A program made the position numbers and the translations under genes. This document shows, one piece after another, positions 7,645-16,935 of a DNA stretch of 64,000 nucleotides; within the stretch, counting starts at the first letter, position 1; every line of letters starts with the position of its first letter. This stretch comes from an uncultured Oscillospiraceae bacterium (GTDB lineage Bacteria; Bacillota; Clostridia; Oscillospirales; Ruminococcaceae). The notes under the pieces are model-generated. The model had not been told where the DNA came from, did not search any database, and saw only the letters and a program-made list of their open reading frames with translations. Location: positions 1 to 64,000 of the forward strand of contig CAJFJV010000002.1 in the NCBI GenBank assembly GCA_904384225.1, read 5' to 3'.

Positions 7645-9852
7645 CTATTGTTTTAGGACAATCGTTTGCCCGCTTTCTCCCTGCGCTGAAAATATCCTTC
7701 CTTGGTATTCAAACTGTACAGAGCGCTCAAATCCTAAGGTAACGGAAAGATGGGAAAGCATTCTGTTAGACCAAGAAATAGATACAATATGTCCACCGGG
7801 GATATGTATGCCGTTTAAATGCCCGCTATTCCATTCCTTCGGAAGCGCTTGCAGCAGATGGGCCGTTTGATCATAATAGCTCACAATAGATTCTATTACG
7901 GCCGATACACCGCCTAAATTCCCATCAATTTGAAAAATATAAGGCGGATGAAGATTCAGCAAGCTGACGGTGGTAAAATCCTTGATGAGTGCGGTAAAAT
8001 GCTCGTAAAAGTTGTCCGGGTCTCCCAATCTGGCGAACAGGCAGGCAACCCACGCCCTGCTCCATCCGGTATGGCCGCCGCCATAGGACAGACGGTGCTT
8101 TAACGAGCGGATTGCCGCTTTGTATTGCTCTGGTCTGGTCCGAGGCGTAAAAAGATCAGAAGGATATAGGCCGTATAAATGGGAAAGATGCCGATGGCCT
8201 GGCTCTTTTTCGGGATATTCCCGATACCATTCCATAAGCCGGCCGTCTGTACCGATTTGGAAGGGCGGAAGGCCTTTTTGTATGGCTTTCCATTTTTCCG
8301 CCTTATCCTGGTCCACGTTTAAGATTTCAGCAGAACGGATGGCGTAGGAAAGTGCATCATAACACAATTGTACATCCATAGCGGAAGATTGATCGATTAG
8401 CACGGGAAAGCAGCCGATCGCATCAATGTGATTTTCCGGGGATTGGCTGGGGATGATTTGGAAAACACCATTTTGATCTTGCTGCAAATAATCCTCATAG
8501 AATTCTGCAACGGCGGTAAAAAAGCCGTATGCTTCTTCTTTTAAGTAACGGATATCCCCTGAATAGCGGTAATGATCCCAAAGATGGCGGGCAATCCATG
8601 CTGCGGCGCCGATCCATACATCCCAGCCATAGGATTCCGGGGTTGAAATGCCCCAAGCGTCTGTTTGGATCGGCAGCCAGATTCCACGGCACCCATAAAG
8701 GTTTTTCGCAGCTTCTTTTCCGGATTGCAGAAAGCTTTTGACAAACCGGACAAGTGGTTGGACACATTCCGTCATGCCGGCCGGCTCTGCCATCCAATAG
8801 TTCATTTCAATGTTAATATCAAAATGATAGTCGCAGTTCCAAGCAGGGGTAAGGCTGCTGTTCCACTTTCCCTGTAGATTGGCCGGCAGCTGCCCGCAGA
8901 TAGTAGATGAGAGGAGCAGGTAGCGGCCATAGTCAAAGTAGAGCTTAGCTATCCCATTATCCGTCTTTCCGGATTTTATCCGTGAAATCCGTTCATTCGT
9001 AGGCAGTCCGGCCGGCTCTGCATCTTCGTTTAATGCAAAATCCACCCGTCCCATCAAATTTTCAAAAGCATGGCAATGGATTTTTTCTCGCTCTTCATAT
9101 TGTGCAGGGTCAGGATCGTAATTGGATAATTCCAGCTCTAAATTCTCATGCGACGTTGCGGCGTTCACAACAAAACAGACCGAGGTTGCACCGTTAATAA
9201 TCAGGTTGTCTTTTTGCGGTACGGCTTGACCGTCAGTAAACAGCTTGATTTGTACGGCAAACTGGATACCGCCGGAAACAGCGCCGTCCAAGCGAAGCAA
9301 GCCGTCTTGATAAACGGTGGAAACCGTCGTCCCCTCTTCCGCCTCCCTGTTTAGGGAGATTTCCAAGGAAAAAGGCGCCTCGCTGGAAACTTTAGAAAAC
9401 AGGCACTGGCTTATACAATCTGCAAAAAATGCACTGGTTATCTGTGCGCAGCCAAGTGTCCGCTGGGTTTTTACCACGCCGGTGGAAAGATCCAGTTCCC
9501 GGCTGACAAATCTCGGATGCCCTAATACTTTGATGCAAAGTTCGCCCGCCGGCTGATAATCATCTACTCCTCCGGGAAGACCGGAAATGCCCCCTTTTCC
9601 GCCTAAAACAGCATTAGCCAATGCTGTGGCAGTGAAAGGATCCCCTTTTTGGATTGTATGGCGAATGAGCGGCAAAGCGCTGGAAACAGGCTGCGTTTTC
9701 CGCTTCCTGTTCCGTCCGGTCCACAGCCACTCATGGTTTAAGGTCATATAGTCCTGCGCTTCTCCCCAAATCATGCCGGCTAAGCGCCCGTTCCCGATCG
9801 GAAGGCCGTCGATCCATTCGGAGGCCGGCGTATAATAGAATAGCTTTCCCAT
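7645..9852 (-). CDS. Glycoside hydrolase family 95 (alpha-L-fucosidase/galactosidase type)
   Basis: A 735-residue protein that opens with the hallmark GH95 segment (YYTPASEWIDGLPIGNG, followed by LNHEWLWTG), where a bacterial GH95 enzyme has its N-terminal beta domain, and continues into an (alpha/alpha)6 barrel (WNCDYHFDINIEMNYWM; HLYGLYPSDLF; GGHTGWSRAW near the end). GH95 enzymes cleave alpha-1,2-fucose, or alpha-galactose in plant glycans, by inversion. Start at 9852: GGTGAG overlaps the earlier in-frame ATG (9864), which itself has no ribosome binding site. No signal peptide. It has its own promoter at 9957-9984 and is followed by GH3, suggesting stepwise trimming of a fucosylated or galactosylated oligosaccharide. 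Confidence 0.9.
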   Translation of the reverse strand: MGKLFYYTPASEWIDGLPIGNGRLAGMIWGEAQDYMTLNHEWLWTGRNRKRKTQPVSSALPLIRHTIQKGDPFTATALANAVLGGKGGISGLPGGVDDYQPAGELCIKVLGHPRFVSRELDLSTGVVKTQRTLGCAQITSAFFADCISQCLFSKVSSEAPFSLEISLNREAEEGTTVSTVYQDGLLRLDGAVSGGIQFAVQIKLFTDGQAVPQKDNLIINGATSVCFVVNAATSHENLELELSNYDPDPAQYEEREKIHCHAFENLMGRVDFALNEDAEPAGLPTNERISRIKSGKTDNGIAKLYFDYGRYLLLSSTICGQLPANLQGKWNSSLTPAWNCDYHFDINIEMNYWMAEPAGMTECVQPLVRFVKSFLQSGKEAAKNLYGCRGIWLPIQTDAWGISTPESYGWDVWIGAAAWIARHLWDHYRYSGDIRYLKEEAYGFFTAVAEFYEDYLQQDQNGVFQIIPSQSPENHIDAIGCFPVLIDQSSAMDVQLCYDALSYAIRSAEILNVDQDKAEKWKAIQKGLPPFQIGTDGRLMEWYREYPEKEPGHRHLSHLYGLYPSDLFTPRTRPEQYKAAIRSLKHRLSYGGGHTGWSRAWVACLFARLGDPDNFYEHFTALIKDFTTVSLLNLHPPYIFQIDGNLGGVSAVIESIVSYYDQTAHLLQALPKEWNSGHLNGIHIPGGHIVSISWSNRMLSHLSVTLGFERSVQFEYQGRIFSAQGESGQTIVLKQ

Positions 9853-9956
9853 AAACTCACCCATTTAAAAGTTTTAATTAAGATCACATGGATACTGCGA
9901 AGGCAACACCTTATATATTGCTTGCGCGATATTATGTTGAAACGCATCATAAGCCT

Positions 9957-9984
9957 ATTATATATTTCCAGCCTGATATGTCAA
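9957..9984 (-). promoter_or_regulatory. Promoter of the GH95-GH3 unit
   Basis: On the minus strand TTGACA (9984-9979), 16 bases, then TATAAT (9962-9957). It lies between the stop of the CBM9-like gene and the GH95 start, leaving a leader of about 100 bases. Confidence 0.75.
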
Positions 9985-10006
9985 TACATTTTACGAAGTT
10001 ATGTGT

Positions 10007-10609
10007 CTAAACAATCTGCATGTCTGCAAAATACTCCGGGCGGTGGAAATCCGGATGATCGCACTGGATTTCTGTGTAGCTTCCATAGTGTGGAACGGCA
10101 GTATCATCACCACATTTATAAAAATTACCTTTGATTATACTGCCTGTAGAAAAGGATGCATCTCCGTATACTGCCTGAAGCAGAGTAAGCGGGATCAATA
10201 AGGTATATCCCCATACCCTATCTGTCCGAAATGGCACGGCGGTTGGGTGGGTAAAGCCCATTTCCAGAACAGTTTTGCGGTCATACCGGTTTTCCCCATA
10301 GCAACACAGCAGCGCACCGTTTGCGTTGCATTCAAAATTGAGATAACCGCTATTGGCAAGTTCCGGTTTGAAATTAGCGAAAAATTCAAGGCAGCTGTCA
10401 CGGCAAACGCCTTCATTCTTTCCGGTGAAGGTAGCGCGGGGGTTTTCTTCCATACTCCATATTTTTAAAAGGAAGCCTTCGTTTGGGATAAAGCAGAGGG
10501 TTGCTTTAGACTCCGGACGATACTCTCCGCCCCAATTGTATACGGAAATATCGGCTACGTTGCCGGAGCTGAGTTCTTCTGCGCTGCGGATTGTCTTGAT
10601 TTGATACAT
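10007..10609 (-). CDS. CBM9-like (DOMON-type) carbohydrate-binding protein
   Basis: A 200-residue single-domain protein resembling the carbohydrate-binding family 9-like beta-sandwich: an opening Trp strand (SVYNWGGEYRP), a central acidic strand (RDSCLEFFANF), and the C-terminal ITEIQ-type and HRPEYFADM segments typical of the fold. Such domains bind glycan ends and are normally attached to enzymes; here it stands alone, without a signal peptide. AGAG/GGGGAGAG precedes the ATG. It lies 40 bases after the GH125 gene, so both probably share the promoter at 11976-12004. It may be a soluble glycan-binding partner of the neighbouring hydrolases; that is inference. Confidence 0.75.
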   Translation of the reverse strand: MYQIKTIRSAEELSSGNVADISVYNWGGEYRPESKATLCFIPNEGFLLKIWSMEENPRATFTGKNEGVCRDSCLEFFANFKPELANSGYLNFECNANGALLCCYGENRYDRKTVLEMGFTHPTAVPFRTDRVWGYTLLIPLTLLQAVYGDASFSTGSIIKGNFYKCGDDTAVPHYGSYTEIQCDHPDFHRPEYFADMQIV

Positions 10610-10648
10610 AAAAATCTCTCCCCTTTTTATGATGCAATATGGTTTGGT

Positions 10649-11929
10649 TCAGCGGTTTACCAGAGTTTCAACCGTCTGTGCAAATAAAGTATTGGCCCAT
10701 GCAAACCATTCGCGCGTAAATTTAGACGGATCGTTTACATCGAACCCTTCGTGCATATAACAGGTCCCTGCGTGTGTAGCAGCAATAGTATCCATGCAAT
10801 ATTGTATTTCTTCTTCGTTGGTTGAAGTAAGCGCCTGCATGGAAAGCGAAATATGCCAGATATAGTTTTGGGGGGTGTGGGGGCTGCCGATACCTTTGGC
10901 GGCGGTGCCTTCGTAGAAATAGGGATTATCTTTTGAAAGAATAAAACGGCGGGTGTTTTGATAGATTGGATCGTCGGCTTCGCAGTACCCCAGATATGGA
11001 AGAGATAACAGAGACGGGGAATTGGCATCATCCATTAAATTGTAGTTTCCAAAGCCATCGGTTTCGTATGCGTAAATTTTTCCGTATTTTGGATGGTCAA
11101 CAATGCCAAATTTTTGAATGCCGGCGTCGATCTGCGCGGCAAGCGCATGGCATCGGGAAGCAAGCGCCATGTCGTTCCATCCCGCGTCGGCAAGTTCTGC
11201 TGCGTACGACAAGGCGACTACCGCCATCATATTGGAAGGGATCAGATACCCGTATTGGCAGGCATCATCGCTTGGGCGGAAACCGGACCATGTCATTCCA
11301 GTCTCAGGGTTTACCGGCGTACCGCGCCCATCATGCGCAAGCGTGTCGCTGGCCGGGCAATTCTCGCGGGAAAAGAAATAAGAGGTGGCGGCGTGGTCTT
11401 GCTGATCGGTAAACGTTTGAACGATTGTATGGATCATTCCATGCAAGGAATCCGTAAAAATTTTGCGGTCTTTGGTGGCGGTGTAATATTCATGCGTAAG
11501 ATACAAAGAAGCGCAGAGAGAATCAACTTCATATTTCCGTTCCCAGATGTACCCGTTTTCAAAGTCCGTATGATCTTTGTATCCAAAAATAACACCGCTG
11601 TCTGTGGCGTTAAACGCATTGGAGTAAGGATCCAAATTCACATAAAACGCATGTTTGGCAATGATGCTGCGCAGGATTTCACGCAGCTGCTCGTCCTCAG
11701 CAGCATATTTAATGTAGGGTTTAACCTGCGCCGCGCTGTCCCGCAGCCACATTGCAGGGATATCCCCGGTAATAACAAAATAACTTCCGTCGTCAAGCTG
11801 TGTGACGGTTGTCTCGATGGTGTTTAAAAAGCACTGCTTTACAAGGGGAGCCAGTTTTGGAAAGCGAGCTTTTGTCTTTTTTTCTAACTCGTCTGCTTTT
11901 TCGCGTAAAATAGCGGGAATATTCTTCAT
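10649..11929 (-). CDS. Glycoside hydrolase family 125 exo-alpha-1,6-mannosidase
   Basis: A 426-residue protein of the former DUF1237 family: metal-independent, inverting exo-alpha-1,6-mannosidases with an (alpha/alpha)6 barrel. Recognised from TGDIPAMWLRDSAAQVKPY (about 53-71), the IWERKYEVDSLC and MTWSGFRPSDDACQYGY segments, and LMDDANSPSLLSLPYLGY. Length fits the family. No signal peptide, so it probably trims mannose from imported N-glycan fragments or mannosides. AGGAG is 12 bases upstream; the only nearer upstream ATG is followed at once by a stop codon. First gene of the minus-strand glycan cluster. Confidence 0.93.
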   Translation of the reverse strand: MKNIPAILREKADELEKKTKARFPKLAPLVKQCFLNTIETTVTQLDDGSYFVITGDIPAMWLRDSAAQVKPYIKYAAEDEQLREILRSIIAKHAFYVNLDPYSNAFNATDSGVIFGYKDHTDFENGYIWERKYEVDSLCASLYLTHEYYTATKDRKIFTDSLHGMIHTIVQTFTDQQDHAATSYFFSRENCPASDTLAHDGRGTPVNPETGMTWSGFRPSDDACQYGYLIPSNMMAVVALSYAAELADAGWNDMALASRCHALAAQIDAGIQKFGIVDHPKYGKIYAYETDGFGNYNLMDDANSPSLLSLPYLGYCEADDPIYQNTRRFILSKDNPYFYEGTAAKGIGSPHTPQNYIWHISLSMQALTSTNEEEIQYCMDTIAATHAGTCYMHEGFDVNDPSKFTREWFAWANTLFAQTVETLVNR

Positions 11930-11975
11930 AACATGCTACATCTCCTATTTTGGTTTCAGCTCGGTTTATGCACGC

Positions 11976-12004
11976 ATTATAGCATGGCGATATGCTTTCT
12001 GCAA
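11976..12004 (-). promoter_or_regulatory. Promoter of the GH125-CBM9 unit
   Basis: On the minus strand TTGCAG (12004-11999), 17 bases, TATAAT (11981-11976), just upstream of the GH125 start. Confidence 0.75.
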
Positions 12005-12016
12005 GCCGACAGATGT

Positions 12017-12049
12017 AAAAAGCTGCGCCTGTTTTACAGGCGCAGCTTT
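12017..12049 (-). terminator. Intrinsic terminator after the YwaF-like gene
   Basis: AAAGCTGCGCCTG and CAGGCGCAGCTTT form a 13-bp stem with a short TTTTA loop. Read on the minus strand it is followed by TTTTTA, just after the stop at 12059. Confidence 0.85.
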
Positions 12050-12058
12050 AAAGTAGTT

Positions 12059-12844
12059 TTAAATTATGGAATGCAGCTTAGCTTTAGGAATAGAAGAACG
12101 GACTTTTTTAAGTTTTGGCCGTCCCTGCAAAAGCCAAGAAAGGAAAACGCCAATAGCAAGAAAGGCAAAGCCGCAGATTTCAAGCCAGAAAAACGGATGA
12201 TTGAAATAGCGGAGGAAAGGATACATCTCGAGCATATGGGCGGGAAGCCCAGCGGACATGATATAGTTGGATCCCCAGTTGATATTTAATATATACACCA
12301 ACGTGAAGACAATATTTCCGCAGAGAAGGGCTGGGAGCGTATCACGCACATAAACATGGTAACGCATAACAATCAACAGATAAAAACTGACCAAAATCAT
12401 AAAGTGGTGGCTGATGATAAACTGATAAAAAATGTACCGGGTACCTACGCCCGAAACGTTCGGCCAGATCATAGCCGGAAGCGGCCCTATAATGGTATAA
12501 TAATAAATAATCCGGTAGAGCCTGCGGTTATTTGAAATAAGGATATACATCAGGAGATATCCCGTAATAAAGCAAAATTCCAGCGGCAAATGGCGCTTGA
12601 CAGAATATTCCCCGCAAAGCATCAGCCCCAGATAATAAACCGTCATATTTGCGAAGAGGATAGCGGCACAGGTGCGGCAAATCACTTTTTTAGCCCGGTG
12701 CGACATGCTTCGCAAAGCGCTGCGGAAGCGGTACATCAATAAAACCGCAACGACGACAGCGGCTGTCAAAATCAAATGGAGCGGCCCGAAAAGCTGCATT
12801 TGCTCGCCGCCTTGTTCCGAAAAGAAACGGAGAAATGCTTCCAT
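12059..12844 (-). CDS. TIGR02206/YwaF-like integral membrane protein
   Basis: A 261-residue polytopic membrane protein with about seven hydrophobic segments beginning LHLILTAAVVVAVLL at about 22-36. It matches the YwaF/TIGR02206 family by its length and conserved patches: HLPLEFCFITGYLL, FYQFIISHHFMIL, and NWGSNYIMSAG before the last helices. The biochemical role of the family is not known to me. Its own promoter lies at 12924-12952 and a terminator follows, so it is monocistronic. Confidence 0.8.
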   Translation of the reverse strand: MEAFLRFFSEQGGEQMQLFGPLHLILTAAVVVAVLLMYRFRSALRSMSHRAKKVICRTCAAILFANMTVYYLGLMLCGEYSVKRHLPLEFCFITGYLLMYILISNNRRLYRIIYYYTIIGPLPAMIWPNVSGVGTRYIFYQFIISHHFMILVSFYLLIVMRYHVYVRDTLPALLCGNIVFTLVYILNINWGSNYIMSAGLPAHMLEMYPFLRYFNHPFFWLEICGFAFLAIGVFLSWLLQGRPKLKKVRSSIPKAKLHSII

Positions 12845-12923
12845 ATAATAACCCCCTGCTGCAGCCTTGTATCCCGTTTATAAAAAGGGGCGGGCTTGCA
12901 GCAAATACTATTTTCTTTCCTTT

Positions 12924-12952
12924 ATTATACGGATATACCCGGAGTAAGTCAA
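12924..12952 (-). promoter_or_regulatory. Promoter of the YwaF-like gene
   Basis: On the minus strand TTGACT (12952-12947), 17 bases, TATAAT (12929-12924). Confidence 0.75.
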
Positions 12953-13047
12953 ACCGTTTGGAGGAGAAGAATACATAGGAGCGAAAGGCTTTGGTCATAT
13001 CAGACAAAAAGATGCGATAAAATCCTCAAAATTCTTCGAAGAAAAAC

Positions 13048-13076
13048 TTGCTTTTTTCTGCCCAATATAGTAAGAT
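13048..13076 (+). promoter_or_regulatory. Promoter of the S10-spc-alpha ribosomal operon
   Basis: TTGCTT at 13048-13053, 17-base spacer, TAAGAT at 13071-13076. It lies about 300 bases upstream of rpsJ and is the only clear promoter found between the divergent YwaF-like gene and rpsJ. Confidence 0.65.
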
Positions 13077-13082
13077 AGACAG

Positions 13083-13372
13083 GCAAGACTGCAACAGATA
13101 TGCGTTGAAGCGGGAGGTTGCCGCACAATGTGCGGGTTTTTCCGTGGAGTATGTCCGATTTTAAACCGGGCGACACTTAATTTCACAACAGCGGCGTAAC
13201 TGCAATATCCCCGCGACTTTCGCGGATGTGATTGCGTTTCAGGTTATGAACGAGCACCCTTACCCGGAAAAACTTTACAAGTTTTTTCGGTGTTTTTATG
13301 CCAAAAAGCACGAAACACCCGGGTGCGTGTTTGTTTGAAGATTGAGGTCATGTCCCCCCAAGCAAATCATTT
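13083..13372 (+). promoter_or_regulatory. S10 operon leader with terminator-like hairpins
   Basis: About 290 untranslated bases. Hairpins seen: CCGCAC/GTGCGG (13121-13135) followed by GGTTTTT; CCGCG/CGCGG around 13211-13224 closed by GCAAT/ATTGC; and a 12-bp stem CCGGAAAAACTT/AAGTTTTTTCGG (13264-13290) with a 3-base loop followed by TGTTTTT, which has the form of an intrinsic terminator. Autogenous control of the S10 operon through its leader is known in Escherichia coli (L4). Control here by an attenuator is inference. Confidence 0.6.
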
Positions 13373-13386
13373 AGGAGGCGATGACA

Positions 13387-13698
13387 GTGGCAGTCAAGGA
13401 GAAAATCAGAATCAGGCTTAAAAGTTATGACACGGCTCTGATCGATGCGGCGGCAAGCAAAATTGTGGAAACCGCGAAACGTACCGGTGCAAGAATTTCA
13501 GGGCCGATCCCGCTCCCAACGGAGAAAGAGGTCGTAACCATTTTGCGCGCAGTCCACAAATATAAGGACAGCCGTGAGCAGTTTGAGATGAGGACTCACA
13601 AAAGGCTTATTGACGTGCTCAGACCGTCCCAGAAAACGGTCGAAGCGCTTCAGGGTCTGGAACTTCCTGCTGGCGTAGATATCGAGATTAAATTGTAA
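13387..13698 (+). CDS. rpsJ: Small ribosomal subunit protein uS10
   Basis: 103 residues, the usual length of S10, also NusE in antitermination complexes. Recognised by [10 protein letters not shown] near the N-terminus and the conserved [18 protein letters not shown] segment. The GTG at 13387 is chosen: AGGAGG at 13373-13378 lies eight bases before it but only two bases before the in-frame ATG at 13381. First gene of the ribosomal supercluster. Confidence 0.97.
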   Translation: MAVKEKIRIRLKSYDTALIDAAASKIVETAKRTGARISGPIPLPTEKEVVTILRAVHKYKDSREQFEMRTHKRLIDVLRPSQKTVEALQGLELPAGVDIEIKL

Positions 13699-13764
13699 TC
13701 CGAATAGAAGCGCGAACAGGTCATGTTGGCAAATGTCAACCAATAACCTATAGGAGGAAAAACA

Positions 13765-14400
13765 ATGAAAAAAGGCATCATCGGCAAGAAGATCGGTATG
13801 ACACAGATCTTCGACGAGAACGGCAAAGTAATCCCGGTAACCGTTGTGGAAGCGGGTCCGTGCGCTGTCGTTCAGAAAAAAACAGTCGAAAATGACGGCT
13901 ATTGTGCCGTTCAGCTTGGCTTTTCCGACGCGAAAGTAAACCGCGTCAACAAACCGCTGAAAGGCCATTTTGCAAAAGGCGATGTGGCGCCGAAAAAAGT
14001 GCTTCGTGAATTCAGACTGGAAGATGACTCCGCGCTGAACGTTGGTGACATCGTAAAAGCGGATATCTTTGCAGACGGCGAGTACGTTGACGTTACCGGT
14101 ACAAGCAAAGGTAAAGGCTATCAAGGAACGATCAAGCGTTGGAACGGCGCTCGTTTAAAAGAGACGCACGGTACCGGACCGGTTCACAGACATGCAGGTT
14201 CCATGGGCGCGTGTTCAACCCCTTCGCGTATCTTTAAGGGCAAAAAAATGCCTGGCCACATGGGCGCTGAAACAGTCACGGTTCAGAACCTGATTATTGC
14301 AAAGGTTGACGCTGAAAACAATCTTTTAGCGATCAAAGGCGCTGTTCCCGGCCCTAAGGGCGGCACGGTTCTTGTGTATAACAGCGTGAAAAAAGCGTAA
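13765..14400 (+). CDS. rplC: Large ribosomal subunit protein uL3
   Basis: 211 residues, beginning [16 protein letters not shown], with the conserved [19 protein letters not shown] loop that reaches the peptidyl transferase centre and the KMPGHMGAE motif. TAGGAGG precedes the ATG. A small dyad (GTTG/CAAC) lies in the 66-base gap after rpsJ. Confidence 0.98.
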   Translation: MKKGIIGKKIGMTQIFDENGKVIPVTVVEAGPCAVVQKKTVENDGYCAVQLGFSDAKVNRVNKPLKGHFAKGDVAPKKVLREFRLEDDSALNVGDIVKADIFADGEYVDVTGTSKGKGYQGTIKRWNGARLKETHGTGPVHRHAGSMGACSTPSRIFKGKKMPGHMGAETVTVQNLIIAKVDAENNLLAIKGAVPGPKGGTVLVYNSVKKA

Positions 14401-14417
14401 GGAAGGAGGAAGCGTAA

Positions 14418-15041
14418 ATGTCTAGAATTCAGGTATGGAATATGGCCGGCGAAGAAGTCAAGAAGATGAATATCAAGAATGAAGTCTTCGGTATTGAGCC
14501 AAATACTGCAGTAATGCATGCGGCGGTTGTAAACTATCTGGCTAACCAGCGTCAGGGAACGCAGTCCACACTGACCCGCACAGAGGTTTCCGGCGGCGGC
14601 CGTAAACCGTGGAGGCAAAAAGGCACTGGCCATGCAAGACAGGGCTCGATTCGTGCACCGCAGTGGACGCACGGCGGCGTGGCTCTCGGTCCGAAACCGC
14701 GTGATTACAGCTACTCCTTGAATAAAAAGGTGAAAAGACTGGCGCTTAAATCTGCACTGTCCTCCAAGGTAGCTGAAAACAACATGATCGTTGTGGATCA
14801 GATTACGGTGGACAGTTATAAAACCAAAACCATTGTAGAGATGCTTAAGGCTCTGAAGGTGGAAGGCAAAGCGCTGATCGTTCTGCCGGATATGGATCAG
14901 AAGGTTATCAAAAGCGCAAGCAACATTGCGGGCGTAAAGACCGCTCAGGTCAACACCCTGAATGTTTATGATATCTTAAACTGCGACAAATTTGTTGTGG
15001 CAGCCGATGCCGTTAAGAAAATCGAGGAGGTGTACGCGTAA
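14418..15041 (+). CDS. rplD: Large ribosomal subunit protein uL4
   Basis: 207 residues with the conserved loop [18 protein letters not shown] that lines the exit tunnel. GGAAGGAGGAAG precedes the start. The stop codon overlaps the rplW start. In Escherichia coli L4 is the autogenous regulator of this operon. Confidence 0.98.
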   Translation: MSRIQVWNMAGEEVKKMNIKNEVFGIEPNTAVMHAAVVNYLANQRQGTQSTLTRTEVSGGGRKPWRQKGTGHARQGSIRAPQWTHGGVALGPKPRDYSYSLNKKVKRLALKSALSSKVAENNMIVVDQITVDSYKTKTIVEMLKALKVEGKALIVLPDMDQKVIKSASNIAGVKTAQVNTLNVYDILNCDKFVVAADAVKKIEEVYA

Positions 15042-15331
15042 TGGTAGCGCACGATATTATCATTAAGCCGATTATCACCGAGAAATCGATGGAAGGAATC
15101 GCGAACAAGAAATATACGTTCCGCGTTGCGATTGACGCGAACAAAATCCAGATTGCGAATGCGGTGGAAGAAGTTTTCGGCGTAAAAGTCCTGAAGGTCA
15201 ACACCATGCGTGTAAAGGGCCATTTAAAACGTCAGGGCAGAACAGAGGGCTATACCTCTGACTGGAAAAAAGCAATTGTCACGCTGACAAAGGATTCAAA
15301 GGGAATTGAGTTCTTTGAGAGCATGATGTAA
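15041..15331 (+). CDS. rplW: Large ribosomal subunit protein uL23
   Basis: 96 residues with the family opening [11 protein letters not shown] and [18 protein letters not shown]23 lies at the tunnel exit and docks trigger factor and SRP. ATG overlaps the rplD stop (TAATG). Confidence 0.97.
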   Translation: MVAHDIIIKPIITEKSMEGIANKKYTFRVAIDANKIQIANAVEEVFGVKVLKVNTMRVKGHLKRQGRTEGYTSDWKKAIVTLTKDSKGIEFFESMM

Positions 15332-15397
15332 AGACGGGATCTGTCTTTACAGCGCTGTGCTCAGGTGATGTATGAGCGGGTATTATGCGCCTGCTCG
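15327..15397 (+). other. Intercistronic hairpins between rplW and rplB
   Basis: TGTAAAGAC/GTCTTTACA (15327-15351) is a perfect 9-bp stem that contains the rplW stop codon, and GAGCGGG/CCTGCTC follows around 15373-15397. Neither has a T-run, so RNA processing or stability rather than termination is likely. Confidence 0.5.
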
Positions 15398-15429
15398 CTA
15401 AACCGAATATAAGGAGAAGTGAATGAGCT

Positions 15430-16263
15430 ATGGCTATAAAGTCATATAAACCGACAACGCCGGCAAGACGTCAGATGACCGTCACCGATTACACCGGTTT
15501 GTCGAAAGTGGCTCCGGAGAAATCTTTGCTTGAACCGATGAAGAAAAACTCCGGCCGCAACAGCTACGGCAGAATTACCGTTCGCCACCGCGGCGGCGGA
15601 AACCGCACAAAATACCGTGTGATCGACTTCAAACGCCAGAAACTCGGCATGGATGCTGAGGTGATGACGCTGGAATACGATCCGAACCGTTCTGCGCATA
15701 TTGCGCTGATTCAGTATGAGGATGGAGAAAAAGCTTACATTCTCGCCCCGAACGGCCTGAGCATCGGCGATAAGGTGCGCGCGGGAGAAGATGCCGATAT
15801 TAAGCCGGGCAATGCGCTGCCGTTGGCTGTGATTCCGGTTGGTACAGTTATCCATAATATCGAACTGTATCCGGGCAAAGGTGCGCAGCTTGTGCGTTCC
15901 GCAGGCAATATGGCGCAGTTGATGGCGAAAGAAAACGGCTATGCGCTGATCCGCCTGCCATCCGGCGAGCTCCGCAACGTTTCCGCAAGATGCATGGCTT
16001 CTATAGGCCAGGTCGGCAACGTTGATCACGAGAACGTTTCGATCGGCAAAGCGGGAAGAAAGCGTCATATGGGTTGGCGCCCGACGGTCCGCGGTTCTGT
16101 TATGAACCCGAACGACCATCCGCACGGCGGCGGCGAGGGCAAATCTCCGATCGGCCGTCCGGGCCCGGTTACCCCATGGGGCAAACCGACACTCGGCTAC
16201 AAGACCCGCAAGAAGCACAACCCCTCCAATAAATTCATTGTGAAACGCAGAAACGATAAGTAA
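15430..16263 (+). CDS. rplB: Large ribosomal subunit protein uL2
   Basis: 277 residues. Opening [17 protein letters not shown], with the peptidyl-transferase-proximal [14 protein letters not shown] and the C-terminal [17 protein letters not shown] at 15412-15416 is 13 bases from this ATG but six bases from an out-of-frame ATG at 15423 that opens an eight-codon reading frame overlapping the start; see findings. Confidence 0.98.
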   Translation: MAIKSYKPTTPARRQMTVTDYTGLSKVAPEKSLLEPMKKNSGRNSYGRITVRHRGGGNRTKYRVIDFKRQKLGMDAEVMTLEYDPNRSAHIALIQYEDGEKAYILAPNGLSIGDKVRAGEDADIKPGNALPLAVIPVGTVIHNIELYPGKGAQLVRSAGNMAQLMAKENGYALIRLPSGELRNVSARCMASIGQVGNVDHENVSIGKAGRKRHMGWRPTVRGSVMNPNDHPHGGGEGKSPIGRPGPVTPWGKPTLGYKTRKKHNPSNKFIVKRRNDK

Positions 16264-16279
16264 GGAAGGAGGCAGAACT

Positions 16280-16561
16280 GTGGGCAGAAGCGTAAAAAAA
16301 GGACCATATGTACAACCGGTCCTCTTAAAACGAGTTGTTGAGATGAACAAAACAGGCGAAAAACGGGTGCTTAAAACATGGAGCCGTGCCTCTACGATTT
16401 TCCCGGATTTCGTCGGCCATACATTTGCCGTTCATGACGGCCGCAAGCATGTTCCGGTTTATGTTACAGAGGATATGGTGGGCCATAAACTCGGCGAGTT
16501 TGCACCGACCAGAACCTTTAAAGGACATGCCGGTTCCAAAACGTCAAATAACGGTAAATAA
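16280..16561 (+). CDS. rpsS: Small ribosomal subunit protein uS19
   Basis: 93 residues, opening [11 protein letters not shown], with [23 protein letters not shown] start after AAGGAAGGAGG. Binds 16S rRNA in the head together with S13. Confidence 0.97.
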   Translation: MGRSVKKGPYVQPVLLKRVVEMNKTGEKRVLKTWSRASTIFPDFVGHTFAVHDGRKHVPVYVTEDMVGHKLGEFAPTRTFKGHAGSKTSNNGK

Positions 16562-16582
16562 GACCGGAAGGAGGATTTAAAA

Positions 16583-16918
16583 ATGGAAGCAAGAGCTTAT
16601 CTTAGATATGTTCGCATAGCTCCCCGCAAGGTTCAGATCGTATTGGACCTGATCCGTAATCAGCCGGTCGATAAAGCTATGGCGATCCTGAAATATACAC
16701 CAAAGGCTGCCTGCGAGCCGCTTGCAAAGCTGTTGAAGTCGGCCATCGCCAACGCAGAGAACAACCACAGCATGAACAAAGACGACCTTTACGTCTCCGA
16801 GTGTTTTGTATGCCCGGGCCCGACGCTGAAACGCATCCGGCCCAGAGCGCAGGGGCGTGCGTTCCGCGTTTTTAAAAGAACGTCGCACATCACTCTGGTT
16901 CTGAAGGAAAAGGAATAA
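16583..16918 (+). CDS. rplV: Large ribosomal subunit protein uL22
   Basis: 111 residues, with [19 protein letters not shown] near the N-terminus and the basic tunnel hairpin ([13 protein letters not shown]) near the C-terminus where macrolide resistance changes are known. Confidence 0.97.
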   Translation: MEARAYLRYVRIAPRKVQIVLDLIRNQPVDKAMAILKYTPKAACEPLAKLLKSAIANAENNHSMNKDDLYVSECFVCPGPTLKRIRPRAQGRAFRVFKRTSHITLVLKEKE

Positions 16919-16935
16919 GCTGAAGGAGGTAAACT

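Noticed and set aside
15442-16350. Minus-strand ORF of 302 codons
   Set aside because: Shadow of rplB and the rplB-rpsS junction; the codon bias of the ribosomal gene creates open antisense frames. The same holds for other long antisense frames in 13-28 kb.
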